From assembly GCA_927798255.1 (NCBI GenBank), contig CAKMMH010000030.1, forward strand, positions 1 to 13,315: a stretch of 13,315 nucleotides of DNA, written 5' to 3'. This stretch comes from an uncultured bacterium (GTDB lineage: Bacteria > Bdellovibrionota_C > UBA2361 > CAKMMH01). The notes under the pieces were generated by a model that was given only the letters and a program-made list of their open reading frames with translations, ran no database searches and was not told where the DNA came from. Of this stretch, positions 6,424 through 13,024 are shown piece by piece (positions within the stretch are counted from its first letter, which is position 1; each line of letters begins with the position of its first letter). Position numbers and translations under genes: made by a program.

Positions 6424-7497
6424 TTAATACTTCAAATTTTTCCCAGGATTTCTATCTACTCCAAATAATCTCTTATCATACGTTTCTACCATTTGGATGC
6501 TAGAGTGCCTTGAAAATTCTTGGACTTCACGGTGGGAGATACCATCTGATAAAAGTTTAGTGATGGCAGTAGCACGTGCTGAGTGGGGACTTACAAACGA
6601 ACCAGCGCCTGCTTTTTCACAATAAATTTTAAACAGTCTATAAATTCCACTTGGCGTAAGAGGTTTGTTGTCAGATTTAATTTGATTTTTGCCAGCAAAC
6701 CCCATAAAAAGTTTATCGCCTGAAAGAGCCCCTTCACTTTTTCTAAATTCTAAGTATTTTATAAGTATACTTGAACACCAAAGAGGGAGTGCTTGCTCAA
6801 AATCTTTTCCTGATTTTGTAGCTCTTAGTTTTAAATAAAACGTTCCTCCTTCACTTGCTCTAACATCGTCCATTATTAAATTTGCTACTTCACTTCTTCT
6901 AAGCCCTCCCGCAAAAAGAAGTGATAAGATAAGTTTATCCCTTAGCCCTTGCATAGTTTTTTCATTCGGTGTGTTTATAATTTTTCTTACAAGATCAAAA
7001 TCAATCATTTCAGTCGGCCTTTTTTGACCAGATTTTTTTGTATTAATAGGGACTTTATCAATATCGAAGGGATTAAGATTACAAAGATTAGAGGAAATAA
7101 ACATTCTGTAAAGTCTTCTAAGCGCTGTAAATTTCTTTGCAATGGTTGAAGTCGTTAAGTTGTAAGATGTTCCAAATGACTTTTGATTTACATATACCCT
7201 TGTACTTATATCCTTGATTTCTTTGGATGTTTTTACTCGTGGCGCCTGTCCTCTCTTTTTTTCAAGGAAGTGTTTATACGAAATAGCATGAAGATCGGTT
7301 GCGCTTAAAATTAAGGTTGCCCCTTTTTCTGTTCCAATTTCTCCTCCTAGAAAATCGGTCCATTCTTTTATTATTCCAATATAAGTTTTTTGTGTATTAG
7401 GAGTTTTTAGCGATAAAAATGCAGAGATTCTTATCCAAACCTCGTTTTTTATAGTATTTTTTTGTGATTTGTCAGATAGTATTAACGTGTCATTCAT
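6424..7497 (-). CDS. tyrosine recombinase / integrase (XerC/XerD-like)
   Basis: 357 residues, longer than XerC/D (about 300). The N-terminal SAM-like core-binding domain spans roughly 20-140, with an insertion-like Lys/Arg-rich stretch near 79-105. The catalytic domain has all expected residues: Arg200 (GGLRRSEV), Lys228 (RATKSGK), His305 and Arg308 (SPHSARATAI), His331 (RHSS) and the nucleophile Tyr340 (VETYDKR). Spacing from His305 to His331 to Tyr340 equals that in E. coli XerD (26 and 9). Such enzymes cut and rejoin DNA at dif or att sites. No phage, integron or conjugation genes accompany it, and no second Xer gene is here. It could be the chromosome-dimer recombinase of the organism or the leftover of an element beside tRNA-Arg. 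No Shine-Dalgarno is evident. Confidence 0.9.
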   Translation of the reverse strand: MNDTLILSDKSQKNTIKNEVWIRISAFLSLKTPNTQKTYIGIIKEWTDFLGGEIGTEKGATLILSATDLHAISYKHFLEKKRGQAPRVKTSKEIKDISTRVYVNQKSFGTSYNLTTSTIAKKFTALRRLYRMFISSNLCNLNPFDIDKVPINTKKSGQKRPTEMIDFDLVRKIINTPNEKTMQGLRDKLILSLLFAGGLRRSEVANLIMDDVRASEGGTFYLKLRATKSGKDFEQALPLWCSSILIKYLEFRKSEGALSGDKLFMGFAGKNQIKSDNKPLTPSGIYRLFKIYCEKAGAGSFVSPHSARATAITKLLSDGISHREVQEFSRHSSIQMVETYDKRLFGVDRNPGKNLKY

Positions 7498-7547
7498 ATT
7501 TTTATAATAAAATCAGTATAAAAGAAGCTTAATATCAAATAATATAA

Positions 7548-7577
7548 TTGACAAGTGGATTTTATGAATTATATAAT
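7548..7577 (+). promoter_or_regulatory. perfect-consensus sigma70 promoter
   Basis: TTGACA at 7548-7553 and TATAAT at 7572-7577, both perfect, with 18 bp between them. Transcription would start near 7584 and run towards an A/T hairpin at 7599-7628 and then tRNA-Arg at 7682. No open frame starts between, so it drives the tRNA or a very short RNA. Confidence 0.6.
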
Positions 7578-7598
7578 TTACCGTAAATATTAGAAATT

Positions 7599-7628
7599 TA
7601 AAAAACTTTTAAATTAAAAAGTTTTTTA
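7599..7628. terminator. A/T hairpin, possible bidirectional terminator or attenuator
   Basis: A 12-bp perfect stem (7599-7610 with 7617-7628) has a six-base loop and only one G-C pair. The T-rich right arm (TTTTTT, 7622-7627) and the A-rich left arm make it terminator-like on both strands. It lies between the consensus promoter at 7548 and the second candidate promoter at 7637. Confidence 0.4.
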
Positions 7629-7636
7629 TTATAAAA

Positions 7637-7663
7637 TTGACGTGATTATTAAAAGCTTATTTT
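7637..7663 (+). promoter_or_regulatory. candidate proximal promoter of tRNA-Arg
   Basis: TTGACG (7637-7642) and TATTTT (7658-7663) are 15 bp apart, which is short. The following GCTAGCG is a GC-rich patch just before the likely start site, as is common in stringently controlled stable-RNA promoters. Moderate to weak. Confidence 0.4.
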
Positions 7664-7681
7664 GCTAGCGTTTAATTTTAA

Positions 7682-7755
7682 GCCCTCGTAGCTCAGTAGG
7701 ATAGAGCACAGGTTTCCTAAACCTGGTGTCACAAGTTCGATTCTTGTCGGGGGTA
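7682..7755 (+). tRNA. tRNA-Arg (anticodon CCT)
   Basis: A 74-base class I tRNA. The acceptor pairs GCCCTCG with CGGGGGT, and A is the discriminator. The D stem is GCTC/GAGC. The anticodon arm is CAGGT-TTCCTAA-ACCTG, giving anticodon CCT for codon AGG. The T arm is ACAAG-TTCGATT-CTTGT. CCA is not encoded. Six T follow directly (7756-7761) and may help end the transcript. Confidence 0.95.
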
Positions 7756-7797
7756 TTTTTTAGAGGTCTTCATAATTTTTAGTAAAAATTAAGAAAA

Positions 7798-7827
7798 TTG
7801 GTTGTTTTTATCGTTAATTTTTATAAA
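7798..7827 (+). promoter_or_regulatory. candidate promoter of the HU/IHF gene
   Basis: TTGGTT (7798-7803), 18 bp, TATAAA (7822-7827). Transcription would start near 7834, leaving a leader of about 87 bases that includes the 13-bp inverted repeat at 7885. Weak because of base composition. Confidence 0.3.
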
Positions 7828-7884
7828 AAATAGAAACTTTTTGCACTAGTTAGCATCGTATTAACTGAAACGTAACTTATTTAA

Positions 7885-7897
7885 GAGCAAGTTGCTC
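7885..7897. promoter_or_regulatory. 13-bp perfect inverted repeat in the HU/IHF leader
   Basis: GAGCAA-G-TTGCTC is a perfect inverted repeat with a one-base centre, 23 bp before the ATG at 7921. It is richer in G/C than its surroundings. Its form suits a dimeric regulator's operator; no RNA hairpin can form with a one-base loop unless inner pairs open. The binding protein is unknown. Confidence 0.35.
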
Positions 7898-7920
7898 ATA
7901 ATTTTAAAGGTGTTTTGTTT

Positions 7921-8217
7921 ATGAATAAATCTGAATTGATTGAAAGGTTAGCGATAAAATCAAGTATAAATAACTTTCAGGCAGAAGAAGTAGTTAATAT
8001 CATATATAAGAAAATGAAAGATGCCCTTGTTAACGATGGGAGAATTGAGATTAGGGGATTTGGAAGCTTTACTGTAAGAAAATATAAAGAACGTATGGCT
8101 AGAAATCCAAAGACTGGTGCTAGTATTCAAATTTCATCTAAGAAACTACCATTTTTTAAATTAGGTAAGGAGTTAAATGAAAGATTAAATTTAACTTCAA
8201 GTTTTGATAAAGAGTAA
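7921..8217 (+). CDS. HU/IHF-family nucleoid DNA-binding protein (IHF-beta-like)
   Basis: 98 residues. It starts MNKSELIERLA, like IHF-beta/HU of proteobacteria. IEIRGFGSFTVRKY (42-55) is the family core. RNPKTG at 61-66 is the tip of the DNA-intercalating arm, with the Pro that kinks DNA. LPFFKLGKELNERLN closes the fold. ATG 7921 is chosen because AAAGGTG at 7906-7912 is correctly spaced; the upstream in-frame TTG at 7915 would remove this spacing. The protein would bend DNA as a dimer. IHF-type proteins assist tyrosine recombinases such as phage integrases, so the nearby recombinase is suggestive, but a general nucleoid role is enough. Confidence 0.93.
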   Translation: MNKSELIERLAIKSSINNFQAEEVVNIIYKKMKDALVNDGRIEIRGFGSFTVRKYKERMARNPKTGASIQISSKKLPFFKLGKELNERLNLTSSFDKE

Positions 8218-8233
8218 AAATATAAAGTATAAT
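8204..8233 (+). promoter_or_regulatory. promoter upstream of the LysM-like gene
   Basis: TTGATA (8204-8209, five of six) and a perfect TATAAT (8228-8233) are 18 bp apart. The -35 lies in the last codons of the HU gene. Transcription would start near 8240, about 58 bases before ATG 8298, so the small gene can be expressed apart from HU. Confidence 0.55.
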
Positions 8234-8297
8234 TATAAAAGCACCGATGTATATCAATGTAATTATATAGTTTTTAGTTTTATATAGGATTTGTGAC

Positions 8298-8687
8298 ATG
8301 TCGATTGATTGGTTAAGAGATTTAGAACGTGATATAATGTATGGTAAGGATTTTTATGCAACACCAGCAATGGGGCGTAACCAATGGGTTATTTCGCAAG
8401 ATAAAGATTCTTTACATAGTATTGCTGAGAGAACAGCTGCTCATAAAAAAATCCCAGTTGACATTGTCAGATTAGTGTTGCCTTCTGAAGCTGTTTCCGG
8501 GGAAACATTTCTAGTTCCTGTAAGAATCGGCGCGCAGGGTGCTCGTGGTGAAGTTCAAATTGAATGGGTAACGGTTGAAACTAGAGAAGCTTCTGAGCTT
8601 ATGAGAGATTTAAGATTCGGGGAATCTCCTTACTTTGGTATGCAAAAAGAAGAAACTATTGTTCCAAAAGATGCACCTGGTTTCTAA
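8298..8687 (+). CDS. small protein with a LysM-like segment, function unknown
   Basis: 129 residues, no signal peptide, no membrane segment. Residues 29-77 (QWVISQDKDSLHSIAERTA...IPVDIVRLVLPSEAVSGETFLVPVRI) have the LysM layout: an initial beta strand, D-SL-SIA helix, a second helix ending before the usual Asn position, and a terminal FLVPV strand. LysM domains bind peptidoglycan or chitin, but the lack of an export signal argues against a wall role unless the protein leaves by another route. The rest is charged, with EWVTVETREASELMRDLRFGESPYFG conserved-looking but unrecognised. AGGA at 8286-8289 is a good ribosome-binding site. The base composition is somewhat richer in G/C than its neighbours. 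I assign no function. Confidence 0.8.
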   Translation: MSIDWLRDLERDIMYGKDFYATPAMGRNQWVISQDKDSLHSIAERTAAHKKIPVDIVRLVLPSEAVSGETFLVPVRIGAQGARGEVQIEWVTVETREASELMRDLRFGESPYFGMQKEETIVPKDAPGF

Positions 8688-8932
8688 TTTATATATTTTT
8701 TGTTAATTAAAATAACTGTTTTTATGTATTTTCTGTAAATTCTGTAACTTTTAGTGTTCTTTAAGGATTTTTTGTGTATTTTTATTGTTTTTCATAATGT
8801 TTCCTAGTGTTTTTTATCACTTTATAGATATTTTTATATTTTAGACTGTTAATTTTAATATTCTTATTTATAATCATATTTACAGGATAATTTGTATTAT
8901 GGTTAAATTGCTTTTTTGCGGTAAGGTAAGTA

Positions 8933-10138
8933 ATGAATTCATTAAGAAATGTATATAGTAAATTAGAAGATTTTGAAAAAGAGGCTGGTGGGGCAAGCGA
9001 AGATTGGTGGTGTGATGCCTCATATGATGAATTTTTAAAATTAAAATCCAATAAAGTTTATAATAATGAACAAATTTATGATTTATCAATGATAAATCCT
9101 GATTTACCACCTCATATATTCTTACTAGATAAACTTTTAGAAGCTACGATGAAAAAAGAAAATCATCGTTATGCAGTGTCTAGAGGTATATTTAAATTGA
9201 GACAGGCATTTTCCCAAAAATACAAAAATGCATTTAATGTCGCTTTAGATCCAAATTGTGAAATTTGTGCAACTCTAGCATCAAAAGATGCAGTAAGTTC
9301 TTTTTTGCTTGCAAATTCAAAAAAAGGTCAGAGAGTTTTACTTCCAGATCCAGTATACCCAGCTCATCTGTCAGCTATTAGAATAGCTGGTTTAAAGCCT
9401 TATTTTTTTAAACTTGGAAAAGATGAGGCAATGTTAAGTGAAATTTCTGATATTATAAATAAAGAGCGTATTGATTTTATTTTTTTTAATTTTCCAAATA
9501 ACCCAACAGGTCAGGTTGCCTCTCAAGAATTTTATCAGGGATTGTACCATATTATAAAAGATAAGGGGATTATTGTTTACAACGATTTTGCCTATGGTGA
9601 AATGCTTTATAATAATGCGAAATGTCCAAGTATTTTATCGATACCGGGTTTTAAAAATTTTGCCGTAGAGTCATATACATTGTCAAAAGCTTATAATATT
9701 CCTGGATGGCGTGTTGGTGCTATGATGGGAAATCAGGATATTATAAAAAGAATGACTAATATAAAATCATACCTTGATTATGGATTATTTTTAGCTATTC
9801 AATCAGCAGCTTCTTCTGTACTAACATCAACTCAAGATTTAGTTAGAGATACTTTGGATATATATGATGAAAGATTAACATATTTTTGTACTGAACTTTC
9901 AAAATTAGGTTGGGAGGTTAAAAAACCGAGTGCTGGAGCTTGTGTTTGGGCAAAACTTCCTATGTCGTTAAGAACAGGTGATTCATATAAAATTGCCTGT
10001 CAAATTTTAAATAAGGTTAATGTTTGTGCAACACCTGGTGAAGTTTATAGTCAAACTTGCAAAGATTGTTTAAGATTTGCAATGGTTAAACCTATTGATA
10101 TTTTAGAGAAAGTGATAGCAGCATTAAGTAATTTATAA
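8933..10138 (+). CDS. class I/II PLP-dependent aminotransferase
   Basis: 401 residues, fold-type I. Marks: Tyr142 region (DPVYPAH), NFPNNPTG (186-193), Asp218 in YNDFAYGEM, the Schiff-base Lys252 in SYTLSKAYNIPGWRVG, the phosphate-binding Arg260 and the substrate-carboxylate Arg381 (LRFAMV). The layout resembles AlaC/LL-diaminopimelate aminotransferase-like enzymes, so alanine/pyruvate or diaminopimelate-pathway chemistry is likely, but the amino acid cannot be fixed. The N terminus is unusual: about 50 residues with EAGGASEDWWCDASYDEFLKL precede the usual LSMINPDLPPH block. TAAGG at 8922-8926 supports ATG 8933. A TATAAT at 8869-8874 lies upstream without a convincing -35. The gap of 245 bp before the gene is T-rich and otherwise empty. 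Confidence 0.9.
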   Translation: MNSLRNVYSKLEDFEKEAGGASEDWWCDASYDEFLKLKSNKVYNNEQIYDLSMINPDLPPHIFLLDKLLEATMKKENHRYAVSRGIFKLRQAFSQKYKNAFNVALDPNCEICATLASKDAVSSFLLANSKKGQRVLLPDPVYPAHLSAIRIAGLKPYFFKLGKDEAMLSEISDIINKERIDFIFFNFPNNPTGQVASQEFYQGLYHIIKDKGIIVYNDFAYGEMLYNNAKCPSILSIPGFKNFAVESYTLSKAYNIPGWRVGAMMGNQDIIKRMTNIKSYLDYGLFLAIQSAASSVLTSTQDLVRDTLDIYDERLTYFCTELSKLGWEVKKPSAGACVWAKLPMSLRTGDSYKIACQILNKVNVCATPGEVYSQTCKDCLRFAMVKPIDILEKVIAALSNL

Positions 10139-10152
10139 TGTAATTAATAAAA

Positions 10153-11289
10153 ATGAAGAGTAATATTAAGAATTTTTTTACAATAGGATTTTTATTAACT
10201 TGTATAATTCATTATAGTCCTTCTTTAGTTTTTGCAGATAGTTGTCAAAGCGCAAAAGAATTATTAAAGCAAGCCGAAGTTTCTGATGGCGAAGCTCAAA
10301 AAAGATTATATATTAATGCAACAAAATTATGTCCAACGCTTTTAGAAGCACATTATAATTTAGGTGTTTACTATTTTGATAATAAAGATTTTGATAATGC
10401 AATTAAATGTTTCAATGATGCTCTAAAAATAAAAAATTATGAAACAGTCTTTATCGCATTAGGAAAAGAATATTTTGAAAAAGGTTATTGTAAAAAAGCT
10501 TTAGAATATTACCAAGATGCCATCATGAAATCTCCTAGAAGTGTTAAAGCAAGACAAGGTATAGCGCTTTGTAAGTGGAAAGATGGTGAAATTAATGCTG
10601 CTATAAGCGTTTTAAAAGAAGCATTGAAAATAGATGAAAATGATTACATTACATTATTTAATTTAGGGCAGCTTGAAGAAAGTAATAAAAATAATATAGA
10701 AGCGAAAGAATATTATAAACGCTCGATTGAAAAAAACGATATGTTTTATAAGTCTTATAAAAGGCTTGGAGTATTATTGTATAATGATCATAATTTTAGC
10801 GAAGCAAAAACATATTTACAATCTAGCGTTGCTTTAGAATCTAAGGATAGTGAAAGTTACTACATTCTTGCAAAAATTTATGAACAAGAAAATAATGAAG
10901 AGAAAGCAATATTAAATTTTAAAAGAGCAAGTGAATTTGATGCAAATAATAAAAGTTTTGCTTTTTCGCTTGCAACTTCATTGTTGAGATCTAATCATCA
11001 AGAAAGTGCGATGAGCTTTTTGTTAGAGAAGGAAAAGTTATTAAGTAATGATTACAAGTATTATTCACTTCTCGGTGTAGCTTTAATGGAACTTGGAAAA
11101 TATAGTGAAGCAGAAGAGAATTTCAAAAAATCATTAAAAATTAATCCACTTTCTTCGGAAACTCATAATAATTTAGGGGTACTTTATAAACGGCTTTTGC
11201 GGCAAGATGAAGCCAAAAAAAGTTTTGAAAAATCGTTATCGATAGACAGTAATAATAAAGAAGCAAGAAAAAATTTGGAGAGTTTGTAA
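10153..11289 (+). CDS. exported tetratricopeptide-repeat (TPR) protein
   Basis: 378 residues. A Sec signal peptide (KSNIKN, hydrophobic 9-20, SLVFA) probably ends after Ala28, placing the protein in the periplasm or envelope. About nine TPR units of 34 residues run from near 60 to the end. Examples are AHYNLGVYYFDNKDFDNAIKCFNDALKI, YYSLLGVALMELGKYSEAEENFKKSLKI and THNNLGVLYKRLLRQDEAKKSFEKSLSI. TPR arrays hold partner proteins; the partner is unknown. It begins 14 bp after the aminotransferase stop, without a Shine-Dalgarno, so translation may depend on coupling. Its stop is three bases from argS. The combination of a metabolic enzyme, an exported TPR protein and argS gives no functional hint beyond co-transcription. 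Confidence 0.9.
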   Translation: MKSNIKNFFTIGFLLTCIIHYSPSLVFADSCQSAKELLKQAEVSDGEAQKRLYINATKLCPTLLEAHYNLGVYYFDNKDFDNAIKCFNDALKIKNYETVFIALGKEYFEKGYCKKALEYYQDAIMKSPRSVKARQGIALCKWKDGEINAAISVLKEALKIDENDYITLFNLGQLEESNKNNIEAKEYYKRSIEKNDMFYKSYKRLGVLLYNDHNFSEAKTYLQSSVALESKDSESYYILAKIYEQENNEEKAILNFKRASEFDANNKSFAFSLATSLLRSNHQESAMSFLLEKEKLLSNDYKYYSLLGVALMELGKYSEAEENFKKSLKINPLSSETHNNLGVLYKRLLRQDEAKKSFEKSLSIDSNNKEARKNLESL

Positions 11290-11292
11290 AAG

Positions 11293-13017
11293 ATGAAAAG
11301 TTTATTAATAAAAAATTTAAAAGATGTAACAAATTTAAATGAAGAGACAATAGATAAAAATTTACTTCCACCTAAAGATTTTAAAAATGGTGATTTTTCG
11401 TTTCCTTGTTTTATGGTTGCAAAGTCGCAAGGCGTAGATCCTAAAACTTGTGCAGAGGATATAAGTAAAAAAATTGTTTTACCAAAAGAATTTGAAAAGG
11501 TCGTTGCAGTTGGACCGTATTTAAATTTTTATTTAGATAGAGAAAGGTTATCTAAAAATGTAATAAGTGAAATTCTTAAAAAAGGTGAAGATTTTGCAAA
11601 GGGTGAAGATAAGAAAAAAAATATTGTAATAGATTATGCTGCATATAATATCGCAAAACAGCTTCATGTTGGACATTTAAGAACAACATTTATAGGTCAT
11701 GCTCTTCAAAGAATATTTAAATATTTAGGTTATAATGTTATAGCAATAAATTATTTAGGTGATTGGGGAACCCAATTTGGTTTTGTGTATGCAGGTAGTC
11801 AAATATGGGGAAAGCCAGAAACGGCAGATGTCGATAACCTTGTAGATATTTATGTTAAAGCTACTAGACTTAGAAAAGAGCAGGATGCAGGTGAAGTTAA
11901 AGAAGAAGATAAAGATAAACCGAATGTTAATGAGATGGCAAGAGATTATTTTAAAAGACTTGAGGCTGGGGATAAAGAAGCAATTGAGTTTTGGTTATGG
12001 TGTAGAGAGGGGGCATTAAAGTATATATATGATGTTGAAAAAAGATTTGGTTTAGAATTTGATAGTCATGATGGCGAAGCATTTTTTAATAATAAAATGC
12101 ATACAGTGGAACAAATGTTAAGGGATAGTGGTGCGCTTGTAGAATCACAAGGCGCACTTGGAATTGATTTAGGGGAAGAAAAAGGATTTGCTAGAATTTT
12201 TGCTCCTGATGGTAGATCTCTTTATTTAACAAGAGATATCGCAGCAGCTTTTTATAGAGAAAGAATGTATAATCCAGAAAGTATTATATATGTGGTTGCC
12301 GCTCAGCAAAATCTTCATTTTAAGCAATTAGTAGGAACTATCGAAAAATTAGATGAAAAACTTTCAAAGAAAATAAAGCATGTTTCTTTTGGATTTGTGC
12401 CAGGAATGAAAACGAGAGAAGGTGGGGCTATTTCTTTAAAAGATTATTTAAACGAATCTCATAAAAGAGCGCTAGAAGTATATCAAAATGAAGTAAGTGT
12501 AAAGCCAGATGGGATAGATGAAGAAGAAATAGCAGAAAAAGTTTCAATAGGAGCAAGTTACTTTTATTTCTTATCTGTTTCAAACAATAAAGATTTACAT
12601 TTTAATTGGAAAGAAGTTTTAACATTTCAGGGAGATTCAGGTCCTTATCTTCAATATGCAGTTGCAAGAATAAACTCTATAATTTCAAAAGCAAACAGTG
12701 AAGGAATAAGCATAGCTGAAAATGAAAATATTGAAACAAGTTGCTTTAAAGATGATGATAGTTTTCATTTGATATCACTTCTTTCTAAGTTTAAAGAAAC
12801 AATTCAAAAGGCTTCAGAAAGTTATGAACCATCTGTTGTTTCAAATTATGTCTTAGAAGTTTCAAAAGCCTTCTCAAAAGTTTATAGAACTCATAGAGTA
12901 ATAGGTGAAGAAAATAAAAATATATCAAAAGCAAATTTAGCTTTATTTACTGCGACAAGAGCAGTTTTAAGTAAGGGGTTATACTTAATTGGTGTTCCTG
13001 TAATTGAGAGAATGTAG
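11293..13017 (+). CDS. argS: arginyl-tRNA synthetase
   Basis: 574 residues, class I synthetase charging tRNA-Arg in the cytoplasm, close to the usual size. The N-terminal additional domain covers about 1-100 and contains GDFSFPCFMVAK and VGPYLNFYLDR. The HIGH motif is HVGH at 125-128 in IAKQLHVGHLRTTFIG, then NYLGDWGTQFG (153-163). The KMSKS equivalent is MKTREGG (372-378), as normal for ArgRS. The DALR anticodon-binding domain spans about 450-574 (GDSGPYLQYAVARI). A charged insertion with LRKEQDAGEVKEEDKD (193-208) is seen in a branch of bacterial ArgRS. GGAG at 11277-11280, inside the TPR gene end, is the likely ribosome-binding site. It is the only gene here ending in TAG. The neighbouring tRNA-Arg(CCT) at 7682 is a potential substrate. 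Confidence 0.97.
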   Translation: MKSLLIKNLKDVTNLNEETIDKNLLPPKDFKNGDFSFPCFMVAKSQGVDPKTCAEDISKKIVLPKEFEKVVAVGPYLNFYLDRERLSKNVISEILKKGEDFAKGEDKKKNIVIDYAAYNIAKQLHVGHLRTTFIGHALQRIFKYLGYNVIAINYLGDWGTQFGFVYAGSQIWGKPETADVDNLVDIYVKATRLRKEQDAGEVKEEDKDKPNVNEMARDYFKRLEAGDKEAIEFWLWCREGALKYIYDVEKRFGLEFDSHDGEAFFNNKMHTVEQMLRDSGALVESQGALGIDLGEEKGFARIFAPDGRSLYLTRDIAAAFYRERMYNPESIIYVVAAQQNLHFKQLVGTIEKLDEKLSKKIKHVSFGFVPGMKTREGGAISLKDYLNESHKRALEVYQNEVSVKPDGIDEEEIAEKVSIGASYFYFLSVSNNKDLHFNWKEVLTFQGDSGPYLQYAVARINSIISKANSEGISIAENENIETSCFKDDDSFHLISLLSKFKETIQKASESYEPSVVSNYVLEVSKAFSKVYRTHRVIGEENKNISKANLALFTATRAVLSKGLYLIGVPVIERM

Positions 13018-13024
13018 AAATTTT

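Noticed and set aside
7540..7600. dif-like site next to the recombinase
   Set aside because: The AATTATATAATT palindrome at 7568-7579 lacks the conserved arms of dif; it is better explained as the -10 region of a promoter.
6319..7755. att repeats from integration at tRNA-Arg
   Set aside because: The best match to the tRNA 3' end is about eight bases (TCGGGGTA at 6321 against TCGGGGGTA); too short and inexact.
8688..8932. Intrinsic terminator or small RNA after the LysM-like gene
   Set aside because: Only T-rich sequence without a G/C stem; nothing can be supported beyond a lone TATAAT.
8782..9110. Two - strand frames at the start of the aminotransferase gene
   Set aside because: Low-complexity A/T frames overlapping each other and the aminotransferase; no family features.
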